Shown one piece after another: positions 40,852 to 48,060 of a stretch of 48,060 bases of DNA. The position numbers and the translations under genes are program-made. The stretch is from an uncultured Clostridia bacterium. GTDB taxonomy: Bacteria > Bacillota > Clostridia > Christensenellales > Aristaeellaceae. Under the pieces are notes generated by a model. It searched no databases. It had not been told where the DNA came from and worked only from the letters and a program-made list of their open reading frames with translations. The stretch's first letter is position 1; every line of letters starts with the position of its first letter. Location of the stretch: NCBI GenBank assembly GCA_937906775.1, contig CALCUD010000092.1:1-48060 (forward strand), in the 5' to 3' direction.

Positions 40852-41160
40852 TTATTTGGTCAAAGCGTCGTTTTCAATGAGGAATCGACCGGAGAGATCC
40901 CACTTCCAGGGAACTTCGAATTCCCAGGAATCCCAGGGGTCATGGGAAACACCGTAGCGAATTCTCAACGCCTTGAGATAATTCATAGGCGACGAATCAG
41001 AATTCAGATAATCCCAGGGATTGGATTCAATGTCGTGTCCATCCTTTACCCAACTGCGCAGGCGAGCGCGTTCAAACCGGGTCATCGGGATATCTTCTTC
41101 CATCTCGTGCATTCCTTCCAGATTGGCGAGATAGTCTTCAGACCCTTTAGCATATCTCAT
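40852..41160 (-). CDS. Small passenger protein coupled to the IS30-type transposase
   Basis: 102 residues: MRYAKGSEDYLANLEGMHEM, then EDIPMTRFERARLRSWVKDGH, a Trp-rich NPWDYLNSD and ending in WKWDLSGRFLIENDALTK. Its ATG overlaps the transposase TGA as ATGA (41157-41160), so the two were translationally coupled. I cannot assign a function. Short acidic proteins of this style accompany IS30-type transposases in Firmicutes as far as I recall, so it is probably a passenger of that element rather than a host gene. It appears intact although the transposase is truncated. Confidence 0.65.
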   Translation of the reverse strand: MRYAKGSEDYLANLEGMHEMEEDIPMTRFERARLRSWVKDGHDIESNPWDYLNSDSSPMNYLKALRIRYGVSHDPWDSWEFEVPWKWDLSGRFLIENDALTK

Positions 41161-41575
41161 TCCGAGACCTCCTTCCTGAACACGGATTTGTTCAGTGTCA
41201 CCTGCTGTGCTGCGATGGTGACGCATCCCAGCAATTTCAACAGATCATCTCCGTAGAGGAATCGAAATACATCATAAGGGCACTTGTTACCGAGGCTGAT
41301 CCGACTGTAAGAATTGATATGGTTCATCATCAGGGTGATATCATCCTGGGTGTATTGGCCCATATCTGTTCCTTTGGGTATAAAATAGCGGATAAATTCA
41401 TGGTTTCTTTCAGCCGACCCTTTCTGGTAGGGTGCCTGGGGATCGCAGTAGAAGATATGGGTTCTCTGTTTTCCGTCCGACGTAAATTCAATATGCGCCG
41501 GATTAGAGAACTCGCTGCCGTTGTCCGCAAGGCAGAGCCTGAAAATATTGCTGAAACGGTTATGCCCCGGTAGCG
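41157..41575 (-). pseudogene. IS30-family transposase, C-terminal remnant
   Basis: The readable part covers the end of the catalytic domain: FSNIFRLCLADNGSEFSNP (with the second Asp of the DDE triad), HIFYCDPQAPYQKGSAERNH (with the catalytic Glu), FIPKGTDMGQYTQDDITLMM and NKCPYDVFRFLYG, all IS30-like. The N-terminal helix-turn-helix and first Asp are missing; upstream of about 41575 the frame turns into unrelated sequence at the edge of the structured element. It cannot be active. The break point is approximate. Confidence 0.85.
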
Positions 41576-41581
41576 GAAATA

Positions 41582-41680
41582 TCCGGACTGGGTTTTTCGT
41601 CTGAAACGAGCGAGCTCCCCGGTGGGGAGTCGCGAAGATTGAAGACGCGGGAAGTCCCAGTCCGGACCGCCGGTGGCGGT
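41582..41680. other. Highly structured palindromic element (candidate ncRNA or element end)
   Basis: Nested perfect stems: TCCGGACTGGG (41582-41592) with CCCAGTCCGGA (41656-41666); CGTCT with AGACG; GCGA with TCGC; and an inner hairpin CTCCCC-GGT-GGGGAG (41615-41629). A second hairpin ACCGCC-GGT-GGCGGT follows (41666-41680), also with a GGT loop. Together they fold into one long arm with purine-rich internal loops and a companion hairpin. No family is recognised. It starts where the IS30-type transposase breaks off. Confidence 0.6.
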
Positions 41681-41797
41681 TTCTGCGGATGTCCCGGAAA
41701 AACTGGCAGGGGCGCGGAATCTGTGATATAAGGACGCGGGACAAAACAGAATACCCTGACGCGCTTTGCGGATCGGGAGGTATGGAGTTTTGCTGTG

Positions 41798-43033
41798 ATG
41801 AAAAAAAGGATCTGGCTCATATGTTTACTGACGGCGCTGGTCTGCCTGGCTTTCGGGGCGGCGGGCGCGGATGACGTGACTGTCGGGGATCTGACCTATT
41901 CCGTGGACGCGGCTGCCGGGTACGCGTATGTCAAGGCCTGCGATCCGGCCGCGACGTCCGTGACGGTCGCCTCGGAAATCGAAGGGGTTCCGGTGGCGGC
42001 CATCGGGAAGGAAGCCTTCAGGAAATGCCAGAGCCTGAAGACCGCGGTTCTTCCGGCCGGGATTACGAAAATCGACGATTACGCTTTCTGCGGATGCGGA
42101 ATCCTGACGGAATTCACGATTCCCGCCGGGGTGAAGAGCATCGGGGAGGCCGCCTTCTGCTGCTGCTTTGAGTTGAAGAAAATTACGGTTCCCGGCAGCG
42201 TAACGACGCTCGGGGAATACGCGTTTGACAGCTGTACCGGCCTGACGGAGCTAAAGCTTTCATCCGGGCTGAAAACGCTCAGCGACTATGCTGTCTGCAA
42301 CTGCTGCAAGCTGACGGAGGTGACCGTTCCGGACACGGTGAAAAGCCTCGGAACGGGCGTGTTCGATCTGTGCGACGGGCTGGTGACAATCACGATTCCC
42401 GCCGGCGTGACGAAGATCGGCCACAGCGCGGTTCCGATGAACGCGGAGATTCTCTGCTATAAGGGCTCCGCGGCGGAAACCTGGGCCATAGAGAACGGCC
42501 GAAGATATTCGTATCTCAGACAGATCACGCTGCCGGAAAAACAGTTCCCGTCCACGGGCAGCGATCCGGTTCTTGTTCTGAAAAAAGGCGCGAAGTTCAC
42601 GCTGAAGCCTTCGGCCGGCTCGGATGATGTTGAGTTCTCCTTCACCAGCAGCAAAAAATCTGTCGCGAAGGTTTCGTCCTCCGGCGTGATCACCGCCGTG
42701 AAGAAGGGAACGGCGACGGTGACGGTTTCCGTGAAGGGCGAGAGCGGGACGCAGCTGAAGCTGAAGGTGATCGTCGGCAGCCCGGTGACGAAGCTGAAGC
42801 TGAGCAAGACGAAGATCACCCTGAAGAAAGGCAAAACCCAGACGCTGAAGGTCACAGTCACGCCGGCAAAGCCCAGCGTCAAGGCGCTGAAGTGGACCAG
42901 CAGCAACACGAAGGTCGCGACGGTGGACCGGAACGGCAAGGTGAAGGCCCTGAAAAAGGGAAAGTGCAAGATTACCTGCGAGGCCACCGACGGCAGCGGC
43001 GTAAAGGTTACCTGCACGGTGACCGTCAGGTAA
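41798..43033 (+). CDS. Secreted BspA-like leucine-rich-repeat protein with Big_2 Ig-like domains
   Basis: 411 residues. Signal peptide MKKRIWLICLLTALVCLAFGAAGA; residues ~55-220 are BspA-type LRR_5 repeats of about 23 residues (IGKEAFRKCQSLKTAVLPAG, IDDYAFCGCGILTEFTIPAG, IGEAAFCCCFELKKITVPGS and so on); residues ~245-411 hold two bacterial Ig-like group 2 domains, the second with VTKLKLSKTKITLKKGKTQT and KVATVDRNGKVKALKKGKCK. Such proteins act outside the cell in adhesion or substrate binding. No sortase motif or wall anchor is visible. ATG at 41798 is used since GGAG is 10 bases upstream; GTG at 41795 is possible. Confidence 0.88.
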   Translation: MKKRIWLICLLTALVCLAFGAAGADDVTVGDLTYSVDAAAGYAYVKACDPAATSVTVASEIEGVPVAAIGKEAFRKCQSLKTAVLPAGITKIDDYAFCGCGILTEFTIPAGVKSIGEAAFCCCFELKKITVPGSVTTLGEYAFDSCTGLTELKLSSGLKTLSDYAVCNCCKLTEVTVPDTVKSLGTGVFDLCDGLVTITIPAGVTKIGHSAVPMNAEILCYKGSAAETWAIENGRRYSYLRQITLPEKQFPSTGSDPVLVLKKGAKFTLKPSAGSDDVEFSFTSSKKSVAKVSSSGVITAVKKGTATVTVSVKGESGTQLKLKVIVGSPVTKLKLSKTKITLKKGKTQTLKVTVTPAKPSVKALKWTSSNTKVATVDRNGKVKALKKGKCKITCEATDGSGVKVTCTVTVR

Positions 43034-43108
43034 GGACGCCGGCAAACGACCGCCGGAGACGCGTATTCGGGCTTGAAGGGAACAGCAAAAATAAGGATGA
43101 TTGCCTTA

Positions 43109-43137
43109 TTGACGTATACATATACGTGTGCTTTAAT
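43109..43137 (+). promoter_or_regulatory. Promoter with an operator-like palindrome in the spacer
   Basis: TTGACG (43109-43114), 17-base spacer, TTTAAT (43132-43137). ACGTATA-CA-TATACGT (43112-43127) is a perfect inverted repeat lying between the two boxes. The leader to the ATG at 43285 is about 140 bases. Confidence 0.7.
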
Positions 43138-43284
43138 ATACGCAAAGAGTCGGCGTGCGCCTGATAAGAATAAATATTATGGCAATTTTTTCCGGATTTG
43201 ATGCTGCGGAATTTATCAGACAGGCATTCAGTCCGGGGAATGGCATTCCGGCCCGGACAGTATTATCAAAAAGGAGCGTTATAT

Positions 43285-44691
43285 ATGAACAGTAACAAAA
43301 AAGTCCGCATTGTCCTCCTGATCACAGCAATCTGCATGCTGTGTCTGATAGCGTTGCCGTGTCTGGCTTCAGGTGCGAGAAGACTGGACCCGGTTACCAT
43401 CAGTCTGCAAAAGAAAAAGTCTGTCAATCTGTTGCCGTTGGTTTCACTGCAGAATGGGGAAACTGTCACCTCCTGGGTGTCAGACAATGAAAAAATAGTG
43501 ACCGTAAACAGCAAAGGTGTCGCAAAATCCGTCGGAAAGACGGGTAAAGCGAAAATCAATCTGAAAACCAATTACGGTTCATCAATGACGATTACAATCA
43601 AGGTTCAGTCAAAAAAAGTCAAAACAAAAAAACTGACAATCAATACGGGAAAAGTGATTGCTTTGCCAAAGGGAGAAGAATTTCAGCTTGTTGCAACGGT
43701 CTCTCCGATTTCATCAAGTGAGAAGGTAACTTATTCATCCACGAATAAAAGTGTTGCTACTGTTTCCTCAAAGGGTCTGATCAAGGCAAAATCCCAGGGG
43801 AATACTGAGATCACTGTTAAGTCGGGAAGCAAATCCCAAAAAGTGAAGTTATATGTTACCCGGCCGTTCTCATGGAAATTTGATAAAAAATCATTGACGA
43901 TGTGGCCGGGAGAATCGAAAAAAATAAGCGTTACATGGACGGATGAAGCCTGGAATATACCGCGTTGGGGAACCGGGACAGAGTATGCGACTGTGGCGGC
44001 CAGAAGCAGTGATGCATCAATCGCAAAAATGGGGGATTTAATGATACCGGGCGGCTGGACACACAGGACAGCCGATGACAGAGTAATTGATACTTTTTGT
44101 ATCATTGCAAAAGCACACGGGGAGACAACCATTGTTTTTTCCAATCCTGTTACAGATGATGTCAAAAAAATACGTGTAAAAGTGAAACAAACCATTGAAA
44201 CTGTTCCTTCGGTTACACTCAAGGAAAGAGAAACCGTGTCAATTGATATTAAAATGATCAAGGGTGCCTATGTACATAAAAATATTGTCAGTGGCAGTAT
44301 ATCGGGACTTTCTCTCACTCTGGGAGAGGAATGGAATGGGGATACAATTCCTCTGACGATCAAGGGACTTGAAGTAGGGAACTACAGGTTAAAAATAGGG
44401 AATGATCTTGAAGATTATGTGTATGTCGATGTGACCGTGGAAGATTATTTGGTTGATCCGGTAACAATCAAAGTCGGAGAAGAAACCACGGTATGCATTG
44501 AGAATTTTCCGGATGTTAAATGCATTAATTATTATGATGATGGGCTTGAAGTAAAATGGGATGAAACAGCCGGAACTGATGATTCATATTTTACTGTTCT
44601 GGGAAAGGAAGCGGGATCTTACCGGGTGGAGGTTACCAATCAGGAAGGATTCACAGAGGATATTCATGTTACTGTAGAAGAAAACAATTGA
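43285..44691 (+). CDS. Secreted Ig-like (Big_2) repeat protein
   Basis: 468 residues. Signal peptide MNSNKKVRIVLLITAICMLCLIALPCLASG, then several beta-sandwich modules: residues ~30-110 (VTISLQKKKSVNLLPLVSL ... WVSDNEKIVTVNSKGVAKSV), ~115-195 (KLTINTGKVIALPKGEEFQL ... TYSSTNKSVATVSSKGLIKAK), and more divergent ones to the end. The phrase S-x-N-x-S-V-A-T-V marks Big_2. Lys-rich, no anchor motif. ATG at 43285 has AAGGAG 8 bases upstream; an earlier open start at 43198 lacks an SD. AT-richer than the LRR gene beside it, so probably acquired separately. Confidence 0.82.
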   Translation: MNSNKKVRIVLLITAICMLCLIALPCLASGARRLDPVTISLQKKKSVNLLPLVSLQNGETVTSWVSDNEKIVTVNSKGVAKSVGKTGKAKINLKTNYGSSMTITIKVQSKKVKTKKLTINTGKVIALPKGEEFQLVATVSPISSSEKVTYSSTNKSVATVSSKGLIKAKSQGNTEITVKSGSKSQKVKLYVTRPFSWKFDKKSLTMWPGESKKISVTWTDEAWNIPRWGTGTEYATVAARSSDASIAKMGDLMIPGGWTHRTADDRVIDTFCIIAKAHGETTIVFSNPVTDDVKKIRVKVKQTIETVPSVTLKERETVSIDIKMIKGAYVHKNIVSGSISGLSLTLGEEWNGDTIPLTIKGLEVGNYRLKIGNDLEDYVYVDVTVEDYLVDPVTIKVGEETTVCIENFPDVKCINYYDDGLEVKWDETAGTDDSYFTVLGKEAGSYRVEVTNQEGFTEDIHVTVEENN

Positions 44692-44819
44692 TATGCACAG
44701 AACTTGATTTGATGAGATCCAATTAACGAATAGAAAAACAAACCTATGAGCGGAGAAAACGGTTGAAGTCAGCTCCTGCATCCATAGGGGAAAGCCTTGA
44801 AAGTGTTTGTTAAGTGCTC

Positions 44820-44850
44820 CAACCGATTGTTGACGGTTTTATTTTTTGAA
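44820..44850 (+). terminator. Weak terminator-like hairpin
   Basis: AACCG and CGGTT form a 5-bp stem followed by TTATTTTTT. The rest of 44692-44872 shows no gene. Confidence 0.4.
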
Positions 44851-44872
44851 AGACATTCTGTATTGAGTTAAA

Positions 44873-45079
44873 TCAGAAATTGCCTACAAGAACATCGTGG
44901 GTAATCAAGCGTTTGATCCGATCCTCAAGAGAAGCACGGGCATCTTTCTTGAAGATCATTCCAATACAGCAGGTGGCATTATCCACCTTGATTTCAAAAC
45001 GATGATCCGGAGCGGGTTTGCATTCGGTTTCAGATTCCTGTTCAGAATTATCATCGGTCTGAAGAAGCATATTCTCCAT
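44873..45079 (-). CDS. TnpW-family transposon-encoded small protein
   Basis: 68 residues. The N-terminal third is Glu/Asp-rich and disordered; the rest, FEIKVDNATCCIGMIFKKDARASLEDRIKRLITHDVL, matches the TnpW pattern of small proteins carried by Clostridial transposons and mobilisable elements. Function unknown. ATG at 45079 has AGAGG 5 bases upstream; an in-frame ATG at 45103 is less likely. Confidence 0.72.
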   Translation of the reverse strand: MENMLLQTDDNSEQESETECKPAPDHRFEIKVDNATCCIGMIFKKDARASLEDRIKRLITHDVLVGNF

Positions 45080-45255
45080 GGTAACCTCTCTTTCTGCGTA
45101 CATGGCGCGGTCAAAATGGGTAAAAGAAAAGCATGGCAGGCGGAGGATGATCCGCTGCTCATGCTCATGGGAAATGACCGTTTAGAACGGCATTTTTGAG
45201 GGTGGATGAAGGATTTATCATCCACCTGTTTGTTGGTGCTCGGAAAGCCCAGTAA

Positions 45256-45686
45256 TCACGGGCTTTCTGAACGGTCAAAAGGGTCAGTTTCGAGCCTTGT
45301 TTTCTGGCTGCTCGCGTACCGGCGCTGTTTCTCTCTGCCTCTGGCTCGTCTGGCGTAAAGCTGACAATCAGAACAATACTTCTGCCGGTTGCTCGTCGGG
45401 AGATACAGCTTGTGGCACATGGCACATTCTTTCATGTCCTGTGAAGCAGCATCTTCTTCCTTGTAGTTTTCAGCCCAGATTGCTTTCTTCAGATCAGGCT
45501 GAAGCGGCGCACATTCAGCAGGAAAATATCGCAGTCGATGGCTCCGTCATGGATGGAGTCATACTTGGGACTGATCAAAAAGCATGGCTTGTCATAATCA
45601 ATACAGATGCCGTCTATGAGATTGGCACATTCATTCTTTGCAAGCTGCTTTGCTTTCCGGATCAACACACGGTCAAGTTCCTTCAT
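45256..45686 (-). pseudogene. Cysteine-rich VLP-domain protein, frameshifted
   Basis: The first part (MKELDRVLIRKAKQLAKNEC ... YDSIHDGAIDCD) matches the start of the VLP-domain family found beside mob genes. After about residue 50 the reading frame must change: the continuation FPAECAPLQPDLKKAIW ... then CAMCHKLYLPTSNRQKYCSDC lies in another frame down to TGA at 45256-45258. The family has an unbroken protein with this Cys-x2-Cys...Cys-x2-Cys zinc ribbon near its C-terminus. One missing base around 45520-45532, near a run of four A, explains it. The unshifted frame stops at 45489. Confidence 0.78.
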
Positions 45687-45722
45687 GGAAATACATGATT
45701 GACCTCTCTTTCCTTTAGAACA

Positions 45723-45755
45723 GAAGGCCGGCTGCTTTCTCAGCAGCTGGCCTTC
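45723..45755 (-). terminator. Intergenic hairpin after mob
   Basis: GAAGGCCGGCTGC (45723-45735) pairs with GCAGCTGGCCTTC (45743-45755), one G-U pair, loop of 7. The minus-strand tail UGUUCU is only weakly U-rich. Confidence 0.45.
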
Positions 45756-45761
45756 CGTCCG

Positions 45762-47399
45762 TCAATTCTTGATTTGTTCTTTGGGTTTGATAACGGGAAT
45801 GGTTCTTTCTGCAGTGGGATTTGACTGAATGATGGCATCAAAAGCGTGGTCTACGATCTGATCAAGTTCTTTCCGGTTCGCGATGGATTCCTTTTCTTCC
45901 TCAAACGAACGTTTTCCGTCTTTCAGATCAGGAAGCGCGTCGAGGAATACTTTGCGTGTCCAGTAGCGAACCTTCTTCATTTCATCAAGATCGTACTGAA
46001 TGGATTGCAGTTCAGGGCGTATGCTTTCTTTTTCCTGTTCAAGCCTGTTTCGTTCGGCATCCAGTTTCTTCGTGGTAACCGGTTCCGAGATGGACAGCTT
46101 CACAATCAGCTTATCCCGCAGCCATACTGCTTTCTTCAGCTTGCTGAGTTCATCGGCATGATCCTTCGTAAACTTATCGCGCCTGCCTTGAAAGCGAATG
46201 CCTTTCAGTTCCGTTTCCAGATGACCGTATTCCTTGATGTCGGCTATGGCTTGCTTCAGTGCGTCAATGTCACGGATCTGACTGTCAATAGCACCGGTTT
46301 GCTTCTTCAGTTCGTAAACCCGTTTGCTTGTTTCGTTCAGCCTTATGCCAAGTGCCTGGACTGAATCGATTTTGTTTTCCCTCAGGAACGCGACTGCTTT
46401 CGTTGCGTCCTTCAAGTCATCCAGATTGTATTTGTCCTGCAGATACTTGCTCAGATGCTGACGGCCAGCTTTCCGAAGATCCATATAGCCGATGATCACA
46501 TCGGCAAGACTGTACTTCTCCGGTTCATTGACCCTTTTCACACTTTCAATGTTCTTCTTCAGCTGCTCGATCCAATCGGAAATACCTGTGATTGCTCTCC
46601 GCAGAGATGCAAGCAGATTGTTGATGCTGATGATCCGACGGTTCTCATTTCCGACATCAGTCATGATGCCTTTGCGCTCCATGGCAGCGGCGGCAGGACC
46701 AAGATGTTTCCCCGGCAATCGGTCTGTGATACCCTGACGAGCCAGGGATCGCATATCGACACGTTCAGGTCTTCCTGCTTTTTCGAGATGCGCGTTCTGA
46801 AAGGTTTCCCAATCATGACGCCATATCTCACCGTATTTATGCTCATTCCAGTCAACGGTATCCGCTCTGTAACGTTTTCATTTTCCATCTGTACCTCTGA
46901 TCCGGTTGCCGTTCTCGTCAAGAACAAAACCGGTCTTTATCTTTGGCAGCCATTTACCTTTTTCGTCCATGGCTCGTAAGGTCAGCATCAGATGAACATG
47001 AGGATTGCCGGTACCGGAATCATGGTAGAAGAAATTGCAGACCATTCCTTTGTCAACGAATTCGTGCTGACAGTAATCGCGTATCAAGTCAATGTTTTGT
47101 CCTTTGGTCAGTTCTCTTGGCAAGGCAATGTACATCTTTCGGGCAGTCTGCGCTATGCAGGAATGCTCGGCAGCATCGACAGCGTTCCAGAGTGTTTCCG
47201 GATCAGCGTATTCTCGTGACGCGTTTGGTGGAAGCATGACTTCCATAAACTGCACACGGGCAGGATCGCTGTGCGGTATCTTCCATTGACCATCGTATTC
47301 GGAGTACATTTTCTGACCGGAACAGTATGCACAGTGCGCCATACATGATTGACCGGATCCACGACTGACTATATCAATATTGTCTGTGGGGCAAGGGAT
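45762..47399 (-). pseudogene. MobA/MobL-family relaxase with lost start and internal TGA
   Basis: Read as one frame it spans 546 codons. The N-terminus reads PCPTDNIDIVSRGSGQS then AYCSGQKMYSEYDG (relaxase Tyr region), EVMLPPNASREYADPETLWN, HDSGTGNPHVHLMLTLRAM (the HxH metal motif), VDWNEHKYGEIWRHDWE and RSLARQGI, followed by a long coiled coil from about residue 240. Two lesions are visible. The codon where Met is expected, 9 bases after GGAGG, is ATC (47397-47399). An in-frame TGA (46878-46880) stands where homologues normally have Trp after the DENGNRIR-type segment. The catalytic motifs survive in the N-terminal part. It is probably non-functional unless ATC initiates. Confidence 0.85.
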
Positions 47400-47584
47400 G
47401 TGTTTTCACCTCCGTTTCCTTTGCCCGCAGGCTGAAGGGGTAGCCGATGCAATCGGCGCAGGGGCTTGCCCCTGGTGATGTCAAACGACGAGGCCGGTTG
47501 ACATCGAGCCTCCCGCAGGGATCTCCGAAGGACGCACGACGCATTGAAAATGCGTATAAGTGCGCCCTACGGGGTAATGAATGG
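47400..47584. other. Transfer-origin region between mob and the DUF3847 gene
   Basis: No gene. Besides the nic region it holds several inverted repeats: GCCGAT-GCA-ATCGGC (about 47432-47446), CAGGGGC-TT-GCCCCTG (about 47459-47474) and GATGTCAA with TTGACATC (about 47477-47506). Confidence 0.65.
47539..47572 (+). other. oriT nic region, RSF1010/MobQ type
   Basis: TAAGTGCGCCCT (47557-47568) equals the nick-site core of RSF1010/R1162-type origins, where the cut falls between TAAGTGCG and CCCT. As in those origins, a hairpin lies directly upstream: ACGCAT-TGAAA-ATGCGT (47539-47555). It is next to a MobA/MobL relaxase gene of the matching family, 140 bases from its start. Confidence 0.85.
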
Positions 47585-47983
47585 TTAAGCCGTTACTGTG
47601 GGTTTGTTACCGGACTGAGCCCGGTTAAGGTTTTCTGCTGCTGTTTCGATGAGATTCTCAATGCTTCCGGTAGCTTCACCGCGACCAACTTGGAGCATAT
47701 CCGCAATCAGAACCTTCACCCGATCAAACGTGAAGAGGTAATCAATCAGCTTGCACATCTGTTTGTCAGTGAACAGTTCCGGTTCTTCCAGATACTTCTC
47801 CAGATGACCACCGCGCGTACACAGGCGATTGGTGCGACGTCGAGCGAACTCCGCAGTCACCGCATTCTTCTTGGCCTGGTATTTTTCCTGGGCATTATGC
47901 ATTACCTGTTCGGCATTAGTCAGTTCAGCCTGAAGCTGTTCAAGTTTATCAGCATAAACCTTCTTATCCTTGTTGTTTGCCAT
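47585..47983 (-). CDS. DUF3847 family protein
   Basis: 132 residues. The N-terminal half is a coiled coil (KLEQLQAELTNAEQVMHNAQEKYQAKKNAVTAEFARRRTNRLCTRGGHLEKYL), followed by a short conserved block PELFTDKQMCKLIDYLF and an acidic-polar tail. This is the DUF3847 pattern, found with mob genes on Clostridial mobilisable elements; it may act as an accessory factor at oriT. ATG at 47983 is chosen because AAAGGAG is upstream; the open frame to 48031 is extra. It lies immediately downstream of the oriT on the side opposite the relaxase gene. Confidence 0.82.
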   Translation of the reverse strand: MANNKDKKVYADKLEQLQAELTNAEQVMHNAQEKYQAKKNAVTAEFARRRTNRLCTRGGHLEKYLEEPELFTDKQMCKLIDYLFTFDRVKVLIADMLQVGRGEATGSIENLIETAAENLNRAQSGNKPTVTA

Positions 47984-48060
47984 AAGGGACTCCTTTCGTA
48001 GTGATGTTTTTATTGCTGGCCAGCAATGCAAAAGGCACCGACCATGTGAACGGTCGATGC

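Larger units (their letters stand above)
44873..48060 (-). mobile_element. Decaying mobilisable element (part, runs off the window)
   Basis: On the minus strand in order from the right: DUF3847 protein, oriT, MobA/MobL relaxase (broken), cysteine-rich VLP protein (frameshifted), TnpW-family protein. This set is typical of small integrative mobilisable elements of Clostridia. At least two of the four genes are disrupted, so the element is probably no longer self-sufficient. Its right end is outside the window and its left boundary is uncertain. Confidence 0.75.

Noticed and set aside
46878..46880. TGA reassigned to Trp in this genome
   Set aside because: Many intact genes here end in TGA at family-expected lengths (for example MazF at 8422-8424 and the nucleosidase at 9681-9683), so TGA is a stop.

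Overview
The window looks like a chromosome segment of an uncultured, anaerobic, high-GC Gram-positive Clostridia-type bacterium (gut or rumen relatives such as Christensenellales would fit; this placement is inference). Supporting signs are Rex, RNase J, a small-type SRP RNA, VanW, YlbF, MltG, QueT under a preQ1-I riboswitch, DUF1846 and DUF975 proteins, a DRE-TIM enzyme of the type that includes Re-citrate synthase, BspA-like and Ig-like secreted proteins, and SD-led genes with TTGACA/TATAAT promoters. Core genes are GC-rich and tightly packed; the accessory blocks are visibly more AT-rich.

Region 1 (1-7516) is an AT-rich accessory island: the end of an unknown gene, a DUF4062 protein with a long helical C-terminus, an HD-domain protein, a NACHT-type STAND NTPase and a RhuM-family protein, all on the + strand and closely spaced. 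It resembles an antiviral defence cassette in which DUF4062 and NACHT, commonly fused, sit on separate genes. It ends near a tRNA-Val(CAC) gene. Region 2 (7660-16770) is core: tRNA-Val, mazEF, a MarR regulator, an MTA/SAH-type nucleosidase, a DUF975 membrane protein, an aspartate-type aminotransferase, a DRE-TIM synthase, murG, an MIF-like tautomerase and an exported 5'-nucleotidase.

Region 3 (16840-19115) is a 2.3-kb mini-island lying against the 3' end of tRNA-Leu(CAA). It is bounded by an exact 28-bp direct repeat of the tRNA 3' end and holds two double-glycine-leader peptides (RiPP-like), one of them cysteine-rich, and a family II pyrophosphatase with a signal peptide. No integrase is present.

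Region 4 (19096-40458) is core again. It holds rex-vanW, the rnjA-ylbF-mltG-U32 operon, glyA, the SRP RNA, a small secreted protein, DUF1846, a sugar-type nucleotidyltransferase, queT with its riboswitch, a very large sensor/EAL/beta-repeat fusion protein, an SDR-cysK-phosphodiester glycosidase operon, an ECF sigma factor with a small partner, and an esterase. Region 5 (40459-48060) is accessory: an IS30-type transposase remnant with a passenger ORF, a strongly structured palindromic element, two large secreted repeat proteins, and a decaying mobilisable element (TnpW, cysteine-rich VLP pseudogene, MobA/MobL relaxase pseudogene, an RSF1010-like oriT, DUF3847).

The strongest leads for new biology are the split DUF4062/HD/NACHT/RhuM cassette, the integrase-less RiPP-like mini-island with its exported pyrophosphatase, the EAL protein fused to a C-terminal beta-repeat domain, and the structured element at 41582-41680.
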